45,760 nt of DNA from Deinococcales bacterium (GCA_025352125.1 JANXTZ010000026.1:1-45760); one strand, 5' to 3'; counted from the stretch's first letter, positions 7,853-17,421 are shown. The notes: a model not told the origin generated them from the sequence alone. Made by a program: numbers and translations.

Positions 7853-8464
7853 TTAAATCTTTGTGACCTGTCGCCGTCCCGCGATTGCCCGCCCAAGCGT
7901 GACCTCATCCGCGTACTCGAGTGCCCCACCCACAGGCAGCCCATAAGCGATTCTCGAGACGTTCACGCCCAATGGCTCTAAACTGCGTTGCACGAACATG
8001 CTGGTGGCTTCACCCTCGACGGTGGTGCTGGTCGCCAGGATCACTTCTACAGGAGCACCTTCACGGTTTTGAATTCGCTCGAGCAACCCTGCGATTTTGA
8101 TTTGTTCTGGTCCGACACCGTTCATGGGGCTGAGTGCGCCGTGAAGCACGTGATACAAACCCTCAAATTCGCCACTGCGTTCAATGGCAATCACATCGCC
8201 TGGTTCTTCAACCACGCAAATGATGTCCTGATCCCTGGTTGGGTCGCTGCACACCGCGCACAAGTCCGTGTCGGTGATGTTGTAACAGACTGGACAGAGT
8301 TTCAAAATCTTTTTCGCCTCGAGAATCGCATCACTCAAGTTTTTGACATCCTGGTCAGAACTCGAGAAAAGATGAAACGCGAGTCTCTGGGCGCTTTTGG
8401 GTCCGACTCCCGGGAGTCTCGAGAGTTCACGGATGAGTTGAATTAAACTGTTGGGGTATTTCAT
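7853..8464 (-). CDS. recR: Recombination protein RecR
   Basis: 203 residues, normal length. RecR forms a ring clamp that loads RecA at gaps together with RecO and RecF. Visible: helix-hairpin-helix LSRLPGVGPKSAQRLAFHL (about 14-32), a zinc finger with Cys at 57, 60, 69 and 72, and a Toprim domain starting at CVVEEPGDVIAIERSGEF. Its ATG follows the TAA of ybaB with no base between them, so the two are translationally coupled, an order found in many bacteria. Confidence 0.97.
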   Translation of the reverse strand: MKYPNSLIQLIRELSRLPGVGPKSAQRLAFHLFSSSDQDVKNLSDAILEAKKILKLCPVCYNITDTDLCAVCSDPTRDQDIICVVEEPGDVIAIERSGEFEGLYHVLHGALSPMNGVGPEQIKIAGLLERIQNREGAPVEVILATSTTVEGEATSMFVQRSLEPLGVNVSRIAYGLPVGGALEYADEVTLGRAIAGRRQVTKI

Positions 8465-8776
8465 TTATCGCATTCCTGGCATTCCACCAAGCCCACCCAT
8501 GATTTTTTGGACTTCGGCTTGTTGAAGGTCATTGGCTTTGGTTTGCGCGTCTTGAATGGCGACCAGTAGCAAATCCTCGAGCGCTTCGACATCGCTGGGG
8601 TCAACCACCATTTTGTCGAGTTTAATACCGCGCACCGCGCCCGAACCGTTGACGGTCACGCTGACCATGCCGCCGCCCGCGCTGCCGACAATCGCGGTGG
8701 CGTCGAGTCGTTCCTGCATTTCGGCTTGGGCGAGTTGCGCCTTTTGCGCTTGTTTCATGAGCTTTTGAATGTTCAT
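8465..8776 (-). CDS. ybaB: YbaB/EbfC-family nucleoid-associated protein
   Basis: 103 residues. The start (MNIQKLMKQAQKAQLAQAEM), the central beta region VSVTVNGSGAVRGIKLDK and the Met/Gly-rich end (IMGGLGGMPGMR) are typical. The family forms homodimers that bind DNA without strong specificity and often sit directly before recR, as here. No Shine-Dalgarno; TAAACT lies 6 nt before the ATG, so the message looks leaderless. Confidence 0.96.
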   Translation of the reverse strand: MNIQKLMKQAQKAQLAQAEMQERLDATAIVGSAGGGMVSVTVNGSGAVRGIKLDKMVVDPSDVEALEDLLLVAIQDAQTKANDLQQAEVQKIMGGLGGMPGMR

Positions 8777-8782
8777 GAAACC

Positions 8783-8788
8783 AGTTTA
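8783..8788 (-). promoter_or_regulatory. -10 element, leaderless start of ybaB-recR
   Basis: Minus-strand TAAACT ends 6 nt before ATG 8776. The spacing matches four other genes in the window. Confidence 0.6.
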
Positions 8789-8891
8789 CCGCGTTCGAGT
8801 TCAAAACTCGAGCATTCCAAAACCACAATAATGCACTCGAGATTTTTGGGATTCCTATTTGATCTGTTCAGCTTGTTCGAGCATTGTCATT

Positions 8892-10421
8892 TTAGTTAAA
8901 ACCCAGTCCTGAAATTTCGACTGGAGGCTGAGTTTGGGCTGGACGAACAACCGACTTTTCGGGTTGATCCAAAAATTCATTGGTAATGCCTGTGTCCTGG
9001 CAAAATTGAATCCAGTTATTGGCTGAGTTTTGATCAACAAAAAGTTGCTCGAGCAACTCAAATGGTTGAACGGTTGCCCCCTTTTTGGTTGCACTTATGG
9101 CTTGCCCGATAGGCGCATCAGTTTCAAAACCATGCGCGTGCAGTGCTAACATCAACGAAGCCCCAACGATACTTCTTACGTATCTTCCTGCCTGTTGGTC
9201 ATTGAGCTGTTCCAAGTCTGGTTTACTCAAGGTCAAGGTGCGTGAGAGTTGCTTACGCATTTCAGAATCAGATAAATTCTGGAAAGTCATACTACTAAAG
9301 GCTTTTTTATTGGCTGTGACTCGTTTACGCCATATTTCTTGGTAGACTACCGAAATATCTGACCACGCCAAAGCTTTCCTGGGCATGGAACTACCAATTT
9401 GAAAGCTTTTATAAATTTGTTGTTCTAAACGTATAAAGTCGCGCAACAAGGAACTCGCCAACGGTGAAGTATCAACATCACGATTTGCTACTTTGGGAAG
9501 TTTCGCCAACGCTTCTAAGCGTTGGCGCAGGGGTGGATGGGTATCAAATGCTTGCATTTTCTGGTATCCAAGCGTTTGCTTCATATATTTCTCGAGATTA
9601 CTTTTGACCTCTGGAACAGCTAAAAATGCGTTAAAACCTTGGACAACCGGTGGTTGAAAACCTTCTTTCAAAAGTGGCAGAACCTCGCCACGCATGTAAA
9701 GTTGAAATGCAAATCCTATCTCTTCAACCGTTCTCAAAGTTTGTTGCATGGTTTTTGGGCTGGTGACAGTCGCCGCCAAATGGTCTGCTATAAATTCTTG
9801 TTGGCGCGAAATCCCATGTGTTGCACGTACAAAAATATTTGCGTACCAACGAAACATTGACCGCAATAGTTTTTGTCGATTGTCAAGACCTTCAGCACCT
9901 CGAGCAATCGCTGCACGGGTTTGGTACAGCCAAGCACCAATTGCGGTATCACCTTTGGCGAAATGACCAAACTCATGAGCAACCACTGCTTTCAGTTGTT
10001 CCTGACTCAATTGATGCATCAATGGCAAGCCCAATGCCATCACTCGGGATGACTTAAAACCCAAGAAACCACCACGTTGCAATACAAAAGCGTTGACCTC
10101 GGCAGTCAAGTACACCTCTGAGGGCATGGGTTGCTGGGTTGCTGTCGCAACGGATTGTAGAATACGAAATAGATCGGGATGCTGGGTTGGTACCAAACGT
10201 AAACCAGGAACGACAAAACGATCACCTGCTGGCCAAAGCGCCCACAAAAGAGAAATGGTTCCACCCCAACAGACAGCAGCAAGCTGGAAATGAATGCGGT
10301 GCAGTTCAAAAAGTTCGGCAAAAGGAATCCAAAATAGAAAAATTGCCAAGCCACCCACCAAAACATAAAAACTGATAACCAATAAAAATGCCAGTAATCC
10401 ACGCAATATATTCCACGACAT
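8892..10421 (-). CDS. M48-family membrane metallopeptidase (HtpX-like)
   Basis: 509 residues from ATG 10421, chosen because GGAGG (10429-10433) lies 7 nt upstream; an ATG 45 bases earlier has no such support. Two N-terminal membrane helices (about 1-75) are followed by the zinc peptidase domain: HEFGH at about 150-154 supplies two His ligands and the catalytic Glu, and QEFIADHLAA supplies the third ligand. HtpX-like enzymes degrade misfolded or unneeded membrane proteins. The C-terminal 220 residues are longer than in HtpX and unrecognised. CTCGAG is sparse here (3 in 1.5 kb). The gene has its own promoter and a perfect inverted repeat in the leader. Confidence 0.9.
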   Translation of the reverse strand: MSWNILRGLLAFLLVISFYVLVGGLAIFLFWIPFAELFELHRIHFQLAAVCWGGTISLLWALWPAGDRFVVPGLRLVPTQHPDLFRILQSVATATQQPMPSEVYLTAEVNAFVLQRGGFLGFKSSRVMALGLPLMHQLSQEQLKAVVAHEFGHFAKGDTAIGAWLYQTRAAIARGAEGLDNRQKLLRSMFRWYANIFVRATHGISRQQEFIADHLAATVTSPKTMQQTLRTVEEIGFAFQLYMRGEVLPLLKEGFQPPVVQGFNAFLAVPEVKSNLEKYMKQTLGYQKMQAFDTHPPLRQRLEALAKLPKVANRDVDTSPLASSLLRDFIRLEQQIYKSFQIGSSMPRKALAWSDISVVYQEIWRKRVTANKKAFSSMTFQNLSDSEMRKQLSRTLTLSKPDLEQLNDQQAGRYVRSIVGASLMLALHAHGFETDAPIGQAISATKKGATVQPFELLEQLFVDQNSANNWIQFCQDTGITNEFLDQPEKSVVRPAQTQPPVEISGLGFN

Positions 10422-10471
10422 AGACAATCCTCCACGACGATCAAACGATGAAATTGTACCCACCACTTAGG

Positions 10472-10490
10472 GTTCTTGAAGGTCAAGAAC
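10472..10490. promoter_or_regulatory. Perfect inverted repeat in the leader of the M48 peptidase gene
   Basis: GTTCTTGA-AGG-TCAAGAAC, two 8-bp arms with a 3-bp centre, lies between the promoter at 10520-10548 and the start codon. It is most likely an operator for a dimeric repressor. A leader RNA hairpin is possible, but there is no T run that would make it a terminator. Confidence 0.6.
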
Positions 10491-10519
10491 GTGTTTCAAC
10501 ACTCTACAATTGCATTCTC

Positions 10520-10548
10520 AAAATATTGCACGAGCAACGGTTCGTCAA
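10520..10548 (-). promoter_or_regulatory. Promoter of the M48 peptidase gene
   Basis: Minus-strand -35 TTGACG (10543-10548), a 17-nt spacer and -10 TATTTT (10520-10525). The leader would be about 90 nt. Confidence 0.7.
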
Positions 10549-10664
10549 CTTTTTCTGTCATACTTTAAAAAATACTGTCCTGAAGAGCGAACACAAGCGA
10601 TTCTGCCTATAGGTAAGATTGGGAATCAAATAGGGTTGAGGGTGGACAGAACAGTAATTTCTTT

Positions 10665-13600
10665 CTAAACTGCAAAGGCCCACTCGAGCAACTGGTCGTA
10701 ATCGCGTTGCGCTTGAGCAAAAATCCGGCTGTAACTTGCCATGTCCTCGAGTTGAATCACAATGGTCGATAGCGCACTGGCTTCGGCTTCGTTTTTGCGC
10801 ATGAACATGGCGATCAGTGCGCCACCCTGGTATTCGATGGTGTGAAGGCGGGCGGGTTTGCGGCGCAGTTCGCTAGACAAATCGAGGTTGAAGCGTTCGG
10901 TCTCTTTGAGCAAATGCCCGAGTTCAGCCGCTCTGGCAACATTGCCAGCCTCGAGTGTACCGTCGCTGCGAATGATGCCGGTTTGTCCAATGCCACGTTC
11001 GCGGCTGATGTCTGCGAGCCATTGATGGAGGGCATTGTTTTCCCCAGCTCTGGTTTCTGGGGCACTTGGAGGTTCAACAACAGGTGCTTGCACCACCACG
11101 ACCGGCTTCATCGAGAACACGCCGAGCAGATCGTCAATTTGGCTCGAGTCGGCGAGGGCGGCAGCCACGGCGCTGGCGGCAGCGTATTCTTGACGGGCGT
11201 GCAGGATCAGTTCTTCGGCTTCTTCAAGGTTTTTCTCGAGGCGGATGCGGGTTTCTGGGGTGATGCGGCTCATGTTGCGTTCGGCGGCAAGGGCGTCGCT
11301 CAGGCGTGAGAGTTGCCTGATGGTTTCGCCGCCCATCTCTTTGTACCCTCTGGCTTCGCCAACCAGGGCATCGGTTCTGGAACGCCAGTGACCGAGTGCC
11401 GATTCTTCGTGAAGGCGCAAATCCTCGAGTTTGTCCCAGGCGCTGGCAAGGTCGAGCAATTTACCCGCCTCGTGGGTTTCTCGGGCGTTGGTGATTTCGC
11501 TGAGCAGGCTCGAGGCTTCTGGGATGGCGGCGTATTCGCGCACGGCGCTCTCGAGTTCTGAAAGTTCGCGGCGTTGGGCGTTCAGACGCGCCTCGCGTTG
11601 GGCGCGTAAAGACGCCTCGAGTTGGTTGAGGTCTGGATGCTCGCCGAGTTTGAGTGATTCTCGAGCTTCACCAATGTCCATGAGCAACTCGCTGGCTTTG
11701 ATTTGGCTGGCTCGCTCTTCGAGGCTTGCGAGTTTTTGTTCAAAAACATTGTTGGCTTCCAGACCAATGTTGCCCAGGCTGGTTTTGAACGCCTCGAGTT
11801 CATTTGTGATAAATTCGCCTGCTTCAAGTTTTTTGTTGGCAGTTTCAAAATTGGCTTCGAGGGCATCGATTGAAGCACTGATTTCGCTCAGGTCTGGCAG
11901 GGCTGCCAGCGAGAAGCGCAAGGTGCGCAATGCGCCAGTTTCGCGGCTGAGGTGGGCTTTGCGGATGCCTTCAAGGCGTTCGGCTTCAGCTTTGGCGGCG
12001 GCGACCCGAGCAATCTCCTCGGCACGGGCTTGGGCTTCGAGTCGCTCAATCTCGAGTTTTTCGGCGGCTTCACGGGCGGCTTTTTCGGCTTTGATACGTT
12101 CGGCTTCCACACGTTCTGCCTCGAGCTTGGCAGCGGCAATTCGTTCTGCCTCGAGTTTGGAGGCGGCGATCCGTTCCGTCTCGAGTTTGGCTTCCAGTTC
12201 CTTGCGCTCAATTTCGGCACGTTCGGTCGCAATACGTTTGGCAGCCTCAAGGCGTTCGGCTTCCAGCTTGGCGGCAGCCTCCAGGGCTGTGCGTTCGGCG
12301 ATCTGTCGCTCACTGGCTTCACGCGCCGCTTTTTCGGCGGCGAGGCGTTCGGCTTCCTCGCGTTCCAAACGAATTTTTTCTTCCAGAGCCAAACGCTCAA
12401 TTTCAAGTTTGGCTTCCAGCGCCTTGCGTTCCGCCTCGAGTTTGGCAGCCAGCCCCAGACGTTCGGCTTCGGCTTTTTGTTCGGCAATCTGGCGTTTTTG
12501 GGTTTCCAAATCCTCGAGCGCCTGTTGCAAATTCAGCATCTCGTCATTCAAGGTTTTGGTGATGTCCTCGCGTACAATTCTTGCTTGGGTGTCACGTTCG
12601 AGTTCGGCGAGACGATTGTTAAAACCACTGATGGCTTCAAGTCCCAGGGGCATGAAACTGAGCACCACTTCGCGCATCTGGTTTAAGGTCGCGGTCTGAC
12701 GGGTCAGGGCGCGTTCAATGCGGCTTTGTTCCTCGAGTCTGGCGCGTTCGCGTTCCTCAAATTGGCGCTCGAAGGTACGGATCAAATCTTCCAACTTGGC
12801 AATTTCGTCGGCAGCAAGCACGTTCGAGCCGATCATGCCCTCGGCAACGGACAAGGTGAGGCGTGCCTCTTTGACATCCAAGCCGCTGGCAGCAAACCGC
12901 TCCAAGGCTTGAGGCAATTGCGCGACCCGTTCGCGTTGACGCACCAGCTCTTCGCTGTGGCGCGTCTCGAGGGTGGCTTTGAGGTTCTCAAGGTCTTCTT
13001 TGATGAGTTCGTTGTTGTTGTTGCGCCCACGCAGCTCAGAAAGTGCCACGCTGGCATCGGCGCTCGCCTCGAGCACAGTACGGTAATCGCGTCCCAAATT
13101 CTCGAGTTTGCGGCGCTCTTCGGCAAGGTCGAGTTCCTGCATTCGGGCGGAGGCTTCGGGTTCGAGTTCAGAAAAATCGAAACTGATGTCCAAATCGTCG
13201 TCGTCGGCAGATTCGATCTGTAAAATTTCTCCTGTCGCCGAAGGCGCTGGTACCGCCACGGGTTCTTCGATGATGATTGAATCCTCTTCGATTGGGGCTA
13301 CACTGACCGCCACCACCGAAGATTCGACGAGGCGGCGCAACTCGACCACCAACTTGCGGGCGCGTTCAACCTCGGCTGGTGCCAGGGACTGCGAGGATTG
13401 AGATTCAGAAATCTGCCCGATCAGGGACTCGAGCCGTTTAACCCGAGGTCCGCCCATGCTTTTGACGCGCTCGAAGCCTGCCAGCAGTTCGTTGATGTCC
13501 TGCCCTTGGCGCACCAGGGAATCTTGCAGCTTTTCCTCGAGCAATTCGAGTTGACGAGCCGCGTCACGCAGTAAATCTGGAATCAAATTGCCAGCCGCTT

Positions 13601-14003
13601 GCTGCTCTTGAATAACTTTTAACTGGCTGCGAAACTTCTGAACTTCAGACCATTCAAAATACAGCGTAAAGCGCTTTTGTCCGGCATCGAGCGGCACGAT
13701 CAATGCCGCCTGGCGTATCAGTTCGGCTTGGGCGTTGGCGGCTTGGCTGACGCTGGCGGGCGCGTTCATCAGGGCAACTTTTGCCAAGATCGACTGGATC
13801 TTTTCTTTGGCGGCATTGGCTGGCAAAGACACCTGCAATTGGCGGTAGACGTTGGATTTCAGGGTTTTTTCGATCTCTCGGACATTGGCATCCGTTGGGG
13901 TTTTTCCAAGGCGACTTAAACCCTCATCGAGAATGGTTTGAAAACCCTTGGTGTCAGGGTCGGACTCGAGAAGCTTGAGGGTCGCTTGATAAATCTGATT
14001 CAT
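10665..14003 (-). CDS. Giant coiled-coil protein with N-terminal module and roadblock-like C-terminus
   Basis: 1112 residues from ATG 14003, with GGAG just upstream; an ATG at 14027 is less likely. No signal peptide, so cytoplasmic. Residues 1-95 form a helical module (VREIEKTLKSNVYRQLQVSL) shared with the roadblock protein encoded two genes upstream. Next come a coiled coil, an acidic stretch (SADDDDLDISFDFSELEPE, about 275-295) and a long Glu/Ala/Arg-rich heptad region with repeats of KLEAERIAA type (about 500-700), followed by further helical segments. The last 120 residues (HQWLADISRERGIGQTGIIR to LIAMFMRKNE) resemble a roadblock/LC7 (MglB-like) domain. Last gene of a three-gene operon. 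Role inferred as a structural scaffold. Confidence 0.75.
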   Translation of the reverse strand: MNQIYQATLKLLESDPDTKGFQTILDEGLSRLGKTPTDANVREIEKTLKSNVYRQLQVSLPANAAKEKIQSILAKVALMNAPASVSQAANAQAELIRQAALIVPLDAGQKRFTLYFEWSEVQKFRSQLKVIQEQQAAGNLIPDLLRDAARQLELLEEKLQDSLVRQGQDINELLAGFERVKSMGGPRVKRLESLIGQISESQSSQSLAPAEVERARKLVVELRRLVESSVVAVSVAPIEEDSIIIEEPVAVPAPSATGEILQIESADDDDLDISFDFSELEPEASARMQELDLAEERRKLENLGRDYRTVLEASADASVALSELRGRNNNNELIKEDLENLKATLETRHSEELVRQRERVAQLPQALERFAASGLDVKEARLTLSVAEGMIGSNVLAADEIAKLEDLIRTFERQFEERERARLEEQSRIERALTRQTATLNQMREVVLSFMPLGLEAISGFNNRLAELERDTQARIVREDITKTLNDEMLNLQQALEDLETQKRQIAEQKAEAERLGLAAKLEAERKALEAKLEIERLALEEKIRLEREEAERLAAEKAAREASERQIAERTALEAAAKLEAERLEAAKRIATERAEIERKELEAKLETERIAASKLEAERIAAAKLEAERVEAERIKAEKAAREAAEKLEIERLEAQARAEEIARVAAAKAEAERLEGIRKAHLSRETGALRTLRFSLAALPDLSEISASIDALEANFETANKKLEAGEFITNELEAFKTSLGNIGLEANNVFEQKLASLEERASQIKASELLMDIGEARESLKLGEHPDLNQLEASLRAQREARLNAQRRELSELESAVREYAAIPEASSLLSEITNARETHEAGKLLDLASAWDKLEDLRLHEESALGHWRSRTDALVGEARGYKEMGGETIRQLSRLSDALAAERNMSRITPETRIRLEKNLEEAEELILHARQEYAAASAVAAALADSSQIDDLLGVFSMKPVVVVQAPVVEPPSAPETRAGENNALHQWLADISRERGIGQTGIIRSDGTLEAGNVARAAELGHLLKETERFNLDLSSELRRKPARLHTIEYQGGALIAMFMRKNEAEASALSTIVIQLEDMASYSRIFAQAQRDYDQLLEWAFAV

Positions 14004-14072
14004 CAACTCTCCGAACGGACAAAACAAGAGGACGGCAAGAAAAAACGTTGAATGGCGAATTTGAAATCAAAT

Positions 14073-16031
14073 TTAAAATTCTTCGTCCCATTCGACAATC
14101 GTGCGGTCAGGATTGACCGACACATCGCTCGAGATGCGCGGGTCGGCAAGGTCGGGGCTGGTGTTGATCAAACTGGGGTTATTTGACATTGCCGCCGCAC
14201 CAGCAATGCCACCCGCCGCGCCCAGCATGGCTGGAACAACACTGGCGCTGCCCATATTGGTTGGGTTGTTGCGATTGCGAATCAGACCAAATTGGGTGGC
14301 GATGCCCCTAAAACCAGCCGTGGCAAAGGCTGCCGCCGCAATCATCAATATTGCCCAGGCGATTTGCGCCAACGGGTTTTGCAAGACTGACAGTGAACTC
14401 AAGCCATCCAGGAAGGTCAAACCAGCCGTTTGAGACAAAGCCGAACCGAGCCAAGCCAGACCCTCGAGTAAGGGCGGGATGAACAGCAAGACCATCGAGA
14501 TGCCAATGTAACGCCAGTACGGATTTTTACCGCCGAACGCCAGGTTTAAAAGATAAATCGCGTATATGAACAACAATGCGGCGATAAAGAACAAAATGCC
14601 GCGCAAGGTTCCCGCCCACCACGGTTGCACCGATGCGGAGAGGTTTTGCATGGCGTTGGCGGGTTGCGCATTTTGAAAAAGGTTTTTTACCGAAACCACT
14701 TCGCCCAGCAGGACCGCGACATCGACGGAGCGAACCCCGATGGCACCCACGGTCGCATCAAAAACCTTGGAGGTCTGAACCGCCTGATTTGTGTTGACCA
14801 CCTCGAGCGCGGGTTTGACGTTGCTTTCAAACACATTCTTGGCAAGCTCGAGGTTGGCGCGACCCGCCTGAACATCACCATTTTGAACCTGGGTCAGCGC
14901 CTCGCCGATGGTTAGGATGAGCTTCTCGAGCACACCGCCAAAGCTGGCAAATTTTTGATTGGCAAGGCTGGTGGCGAGCGCCCCCGCCTTGACGGCTGGG
15001 ATTCCAGCCTTGAGCAATTCGTTGTTGATGGTGTTAAACCCACTTGGCAATGCCGCCACGGGTGTAATTGGTGCGATCACTGGCGTGCTGGGTTTGATGG
15101 TTGGCGTGGACGGATTGCTTGGATTGCTTGGGTTGGTGTTGCTGGGCGTGACCGGTGTTGGCGTGGTGTTGGCTGGCGTGCTTGCCACAGGATTGGAGTC
15201 ACTGAGCGCAATGCCCCTGGCACGTTTGCCAAAATCCTGGGTGCGGGTCAGCAAGCTGGCAATACTTTGCTTGAAACCAGGCACGTCGCCAGAGGTGATC
15301 GACTGCACCGCATTGGCAAAGCTGCTGACCGTCAAATCCTCAGAAACCCGAGGTGAATCTTGGACGATCAAAAAGTGACTCGAGGCACGCACCACCGCCT
15401 GGTACGCCGTGGATTTGTCGGCAACATTGTCACGAGCCAGTTTTAAGGAATTGGTCATGATGTCGGCAACCTGCGACTCGAGGATCGAACGGGCTTTGGC
15501 GATGTCCTTGCGTTTGACCGCCGATTTTAACGTGTTCAGGCTGGCGGCGGGCATGTTGAAAGCCCCTGCCAAGGTGTTGGCGTAACGCGTGGCGCTCGGG
15601 ATTTTTCCAGTGTTGATGTCCGAGAACAGACGGTCATACATCACGCGTTGCAAAATGCTTTTGACCAGCATTGACTGCGCCCCAATGTTGATGGCGCTGC
15701 GCTGATTGACCATTGAAGCCGCATTTTTTAAGGCTTTCGTGCCGGCATCAATCAATTTTTGCGTGCCAATTTGAGGCTCGAGCCGTCTGAAGATGTTCTG
15801 AGCGCCCTGCACCCGTGCCAGAGCGCCAGGAGGGTCGGACGTGACCGAAGTGCGAGCCGCCTCGAGTGAGGTCGCAATCGATTGATAGCCCGCAATCAAA
15901 TCCAAAGATGCTGTGGTGGCTAGCGGTGCGCTTGGGGTGGCAGTTGGCTTGGCTTGCTGGGCGAAAGCCAAGGTATTGAAAGCCAAACCCGTGACCAAGA
16001 TAAAACCGAGCCATTTTTGATTCATGTTCAT
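14073..16031 (-). CDS. Exported multi-pass membrane protein between the two roadblock-like genes
   Basis: 652 residues from ATG 16031, which has GGAGG 5 nt upstream (16037-16041). The signal peptide is KWLGFILVTGLAFNTLAFA. Residues 45-260 are helical. A Pro/Thr/Asn/Ser linker (about 270-325, PSNPSNPSTPTIKPSTP) leads to a second helical region (about 330-475), perhaps a distant repeat of the first (ARVQGAQNIF against ANLELAKNVF). Three membrane segments follow (about 480-510, 515-545 and 560-590), then a cytoplasmic tail ending VEWDEEF. No named family recognised. By position it could be the membrane anchor or receptor of the neighbouring cytoplasmic proteins; this is inference. Confidence 0.75.
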   Translation of the reverse strand: MNMNQKWLGFILVTGLAFNTLAFAQQAKPTATPSAPLATTASLDLIAGYQSIATSLEAARTSVTSDPPGALARVQGAQNIFRRLEPQIGTQKLIDAGTKALKNAASMVNQRSAINIGAQSMLVKSILQRVMYDRLFSDINTGKIPSATRYANTLAGAFNMPAASLNTLKSAVKRKDIAKARSILESQVADIMTNSLKLARDNVADKSTAYQAVVRASSHFLIVQDSPRVSEDLTVSSFANAVQSITSGDVPGFKQSIASLLTRTQDFGKRARGIALSDSNPVASTPANTTPTPVTPSNTNPSNPSNPSTPTIKPSTPVIAPITPVAALPSGFNTINNELLKAGIPAVKAGALATSLANQKFASFGGVLEKLILTIGEALTQVQNGDVQAGRANLELAKNVFESNVKPALEVVNTNQAVQTSKVFDATVGAIGVRSVDVAVLLGEVVSVKNLFQNAQPANAMQNLSASVQPWWAGTLRGILFFIAALLFIYAIYLLNLAFGGKNPYWRYIGISMVLLFIPPLLEGLAWLGSALSQTAGLTFLDGLSSLSVLQNPLAQIAWAILMIAAAAFATAGFRGIATQFGLIRNRNNPTNMGSASVVPAMLGAAGGIAGAAAMSNNPSLINTSPDLADPRISSDVSVNPDRTIVEWDEEF

Positions 16032-16133
16032 GAAGACCTCCAACAAGTGTCCAACTGCTGATTCCTTTTTTGTGTTTGCATGAGTATCCCCTTTAAAACA
16101 TTTTTGAAGCAAAGAAGCTCGAGTGTACAGGTT

Positions 16134-17282
16134 TTAAGTGCTTTGCAGCATGATTTGATCGAGCGCGTTGACCTCGGACAGCACCCTGCCTACGTTGACC
16201 GATGAGTTTGCCAAAACCGTCAAAATACCGTCACCAAAAGGCGCGATGAAGGCACTGGTGTTCTCAAATTGGGCGTAAAACAGTCGTGCCACTTTTGACT
16301 TCTCGAGAACCATGACCGTTGCCGCCACCACGCTCGAGAGGTGCGACGCCGAACCCTCATTGAGCCGTGCCATCGTGACCTGCCCGAACCTCGAGCACAA
16401 CGCCACACCAATCACGCCCTCCTGCGAGGCGAACCTCGAGAGCAGGTTTTCTTGCTCCTCGGGGGTCATGGCGAGTTTGGTTTGCGCCCTTAACCGTGAC
16501 AATCTGGGCGCAATGGATGGTTGGACTGGCGTGCTTGCGGGGACAATTGAATCAAGCGTTAAACCCTCGATTCCCTCCTCGGGTTCTTCTAGAATCACGT
16601 GCTCCAAACCCAGCGCCTCGGCTGTGGCATCGTTGATCCACAAACTTTCGGTCAAGGTCGGCGTCTGGGATTTTGCCGCGCCAGCCTCGATCAAACCGGC
16701 TTCGGTCAAGCCAGCCTCGAGGTCCAAGACAAATTCTGGATTTGAAAGCTGATCGTCCGGAAAAAACACCCCCGATGCCCCAGGATCGATGGTGAGGACC
16801 TGTTGCAACGAAGCCCCCCTGAGCGGCAAACCAGATTCCTCGGCTTGCAACAAATCCAACTCCGCCCACAACATGTTCAGCGCCTGAATCGGGTCAGCCG
16901 CATTTGAAAGCGAGCCGATTCCATCGGCAAGCCGCAACACCCGTGGATTCGCCGAATGACCGAACATTCTAAATTCGGCTTTGATCGCCTCGAGCCCTTC
17001 GAGCACCTCTGGGCTGAGGATGGACGGTTTGGATTCCGTAAACCCAGCCTCGAGCTTGCCCAGGATCACCCGAATCTCGCCCTTGGCTTGCGCCACAGGA
17101 ATGATCTGTTGCAAACGCGCAAACACCGTACTGCGCAACAAGTTTTGCATTTCACTGGCGGTGACTTTATCGGCATTCGTGCCAGCGCTGCGCAGGGCAT
17201 CCGCCACAATGTTTTCTGCCGCACGCCGCGAGACAATGCTGCTCAGGGCATCACAAACAGTTAAATAAACACGGTTGGGCAT
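16134..17282 (-). CDS. Roadblock/LC7-like (MglB-type) protein
   Basis: 382 residues, cytoplasmic. Residues 1-80 form a helical module (TASEMQNLLRSTVFARLQQI, then VAQAKGEIRVILGKLE) that matches the start of the 1112-residue protein of the same operon. The middle is acidic and variable. The last 115 residues fit a roadblock/LC7 domain: LLSRFASQEGVIGVALCSRF, VMVLEKSKVARLFYAQF, then APFGDGILTVLANSSVNVG. Roadblock proteins of the MglB type regulate small Ras-like GTPases or serve as dimer platforms; no GTPase gene lies in the window. The start has AGTGAG 9 nt upstream. It is the first gene of the operon, 100 bp before the membrane protein. Confidence 0.78.
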   Translation of the reverse strand: MPNRVYLTVCDALSSIVSRRAAENIVADALRSAGTNADKVTASEMQNLLRSTVFARLQQIIPVAQAKGEIRVILGKLEAGFTESKPSILSPEVLEGLEAIKAEFRMFGHSANPRVLRLADGIGSLSNAADPIQALNMLWAELDLLQAEESGLPLRGASLQQVLTIDPGASGVFFPDDQLSNPEFVLDLEAGLTEAGLIEAGAAKSQTPTLTESLWINDATAEALGLEHVILEEPEEGIEGLTLDSIVPASTPVQPSIAPRLSRLRAQTKLAMTPEEQENLLSRFASQEGVIGVALCSRFGQVTMARLNEGSASHLSSVVAATVMVLEKSKVARLFYAQFENTSAFIAPFGDGILTVLANSSVNVGRVLSEVNALDQIMLQST

Positions 17283-17421
17283 CGGCTTTGGCTCACTTTC
17301 AGGACACTTCTAATGTTCATAGTATACGCGATAGGTTTATGGTCACGGACAAAAAACCGACGTGAGCACCATTGACACAAAAGTTGGACGGAAAAAGCCC
17401 GTTAAAGACTTAAGCTCGAGT

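Noticed and set aside
11431..12699. Plus-strand frame of 422 codons opposite the coiled-coil gene
   Set aside because: Ser/Arg/Ala-rich shadow of the biased Glu/Ala/Arg codons on the other strand; no start site, no domain, and the minus-strand gene is clearly real.
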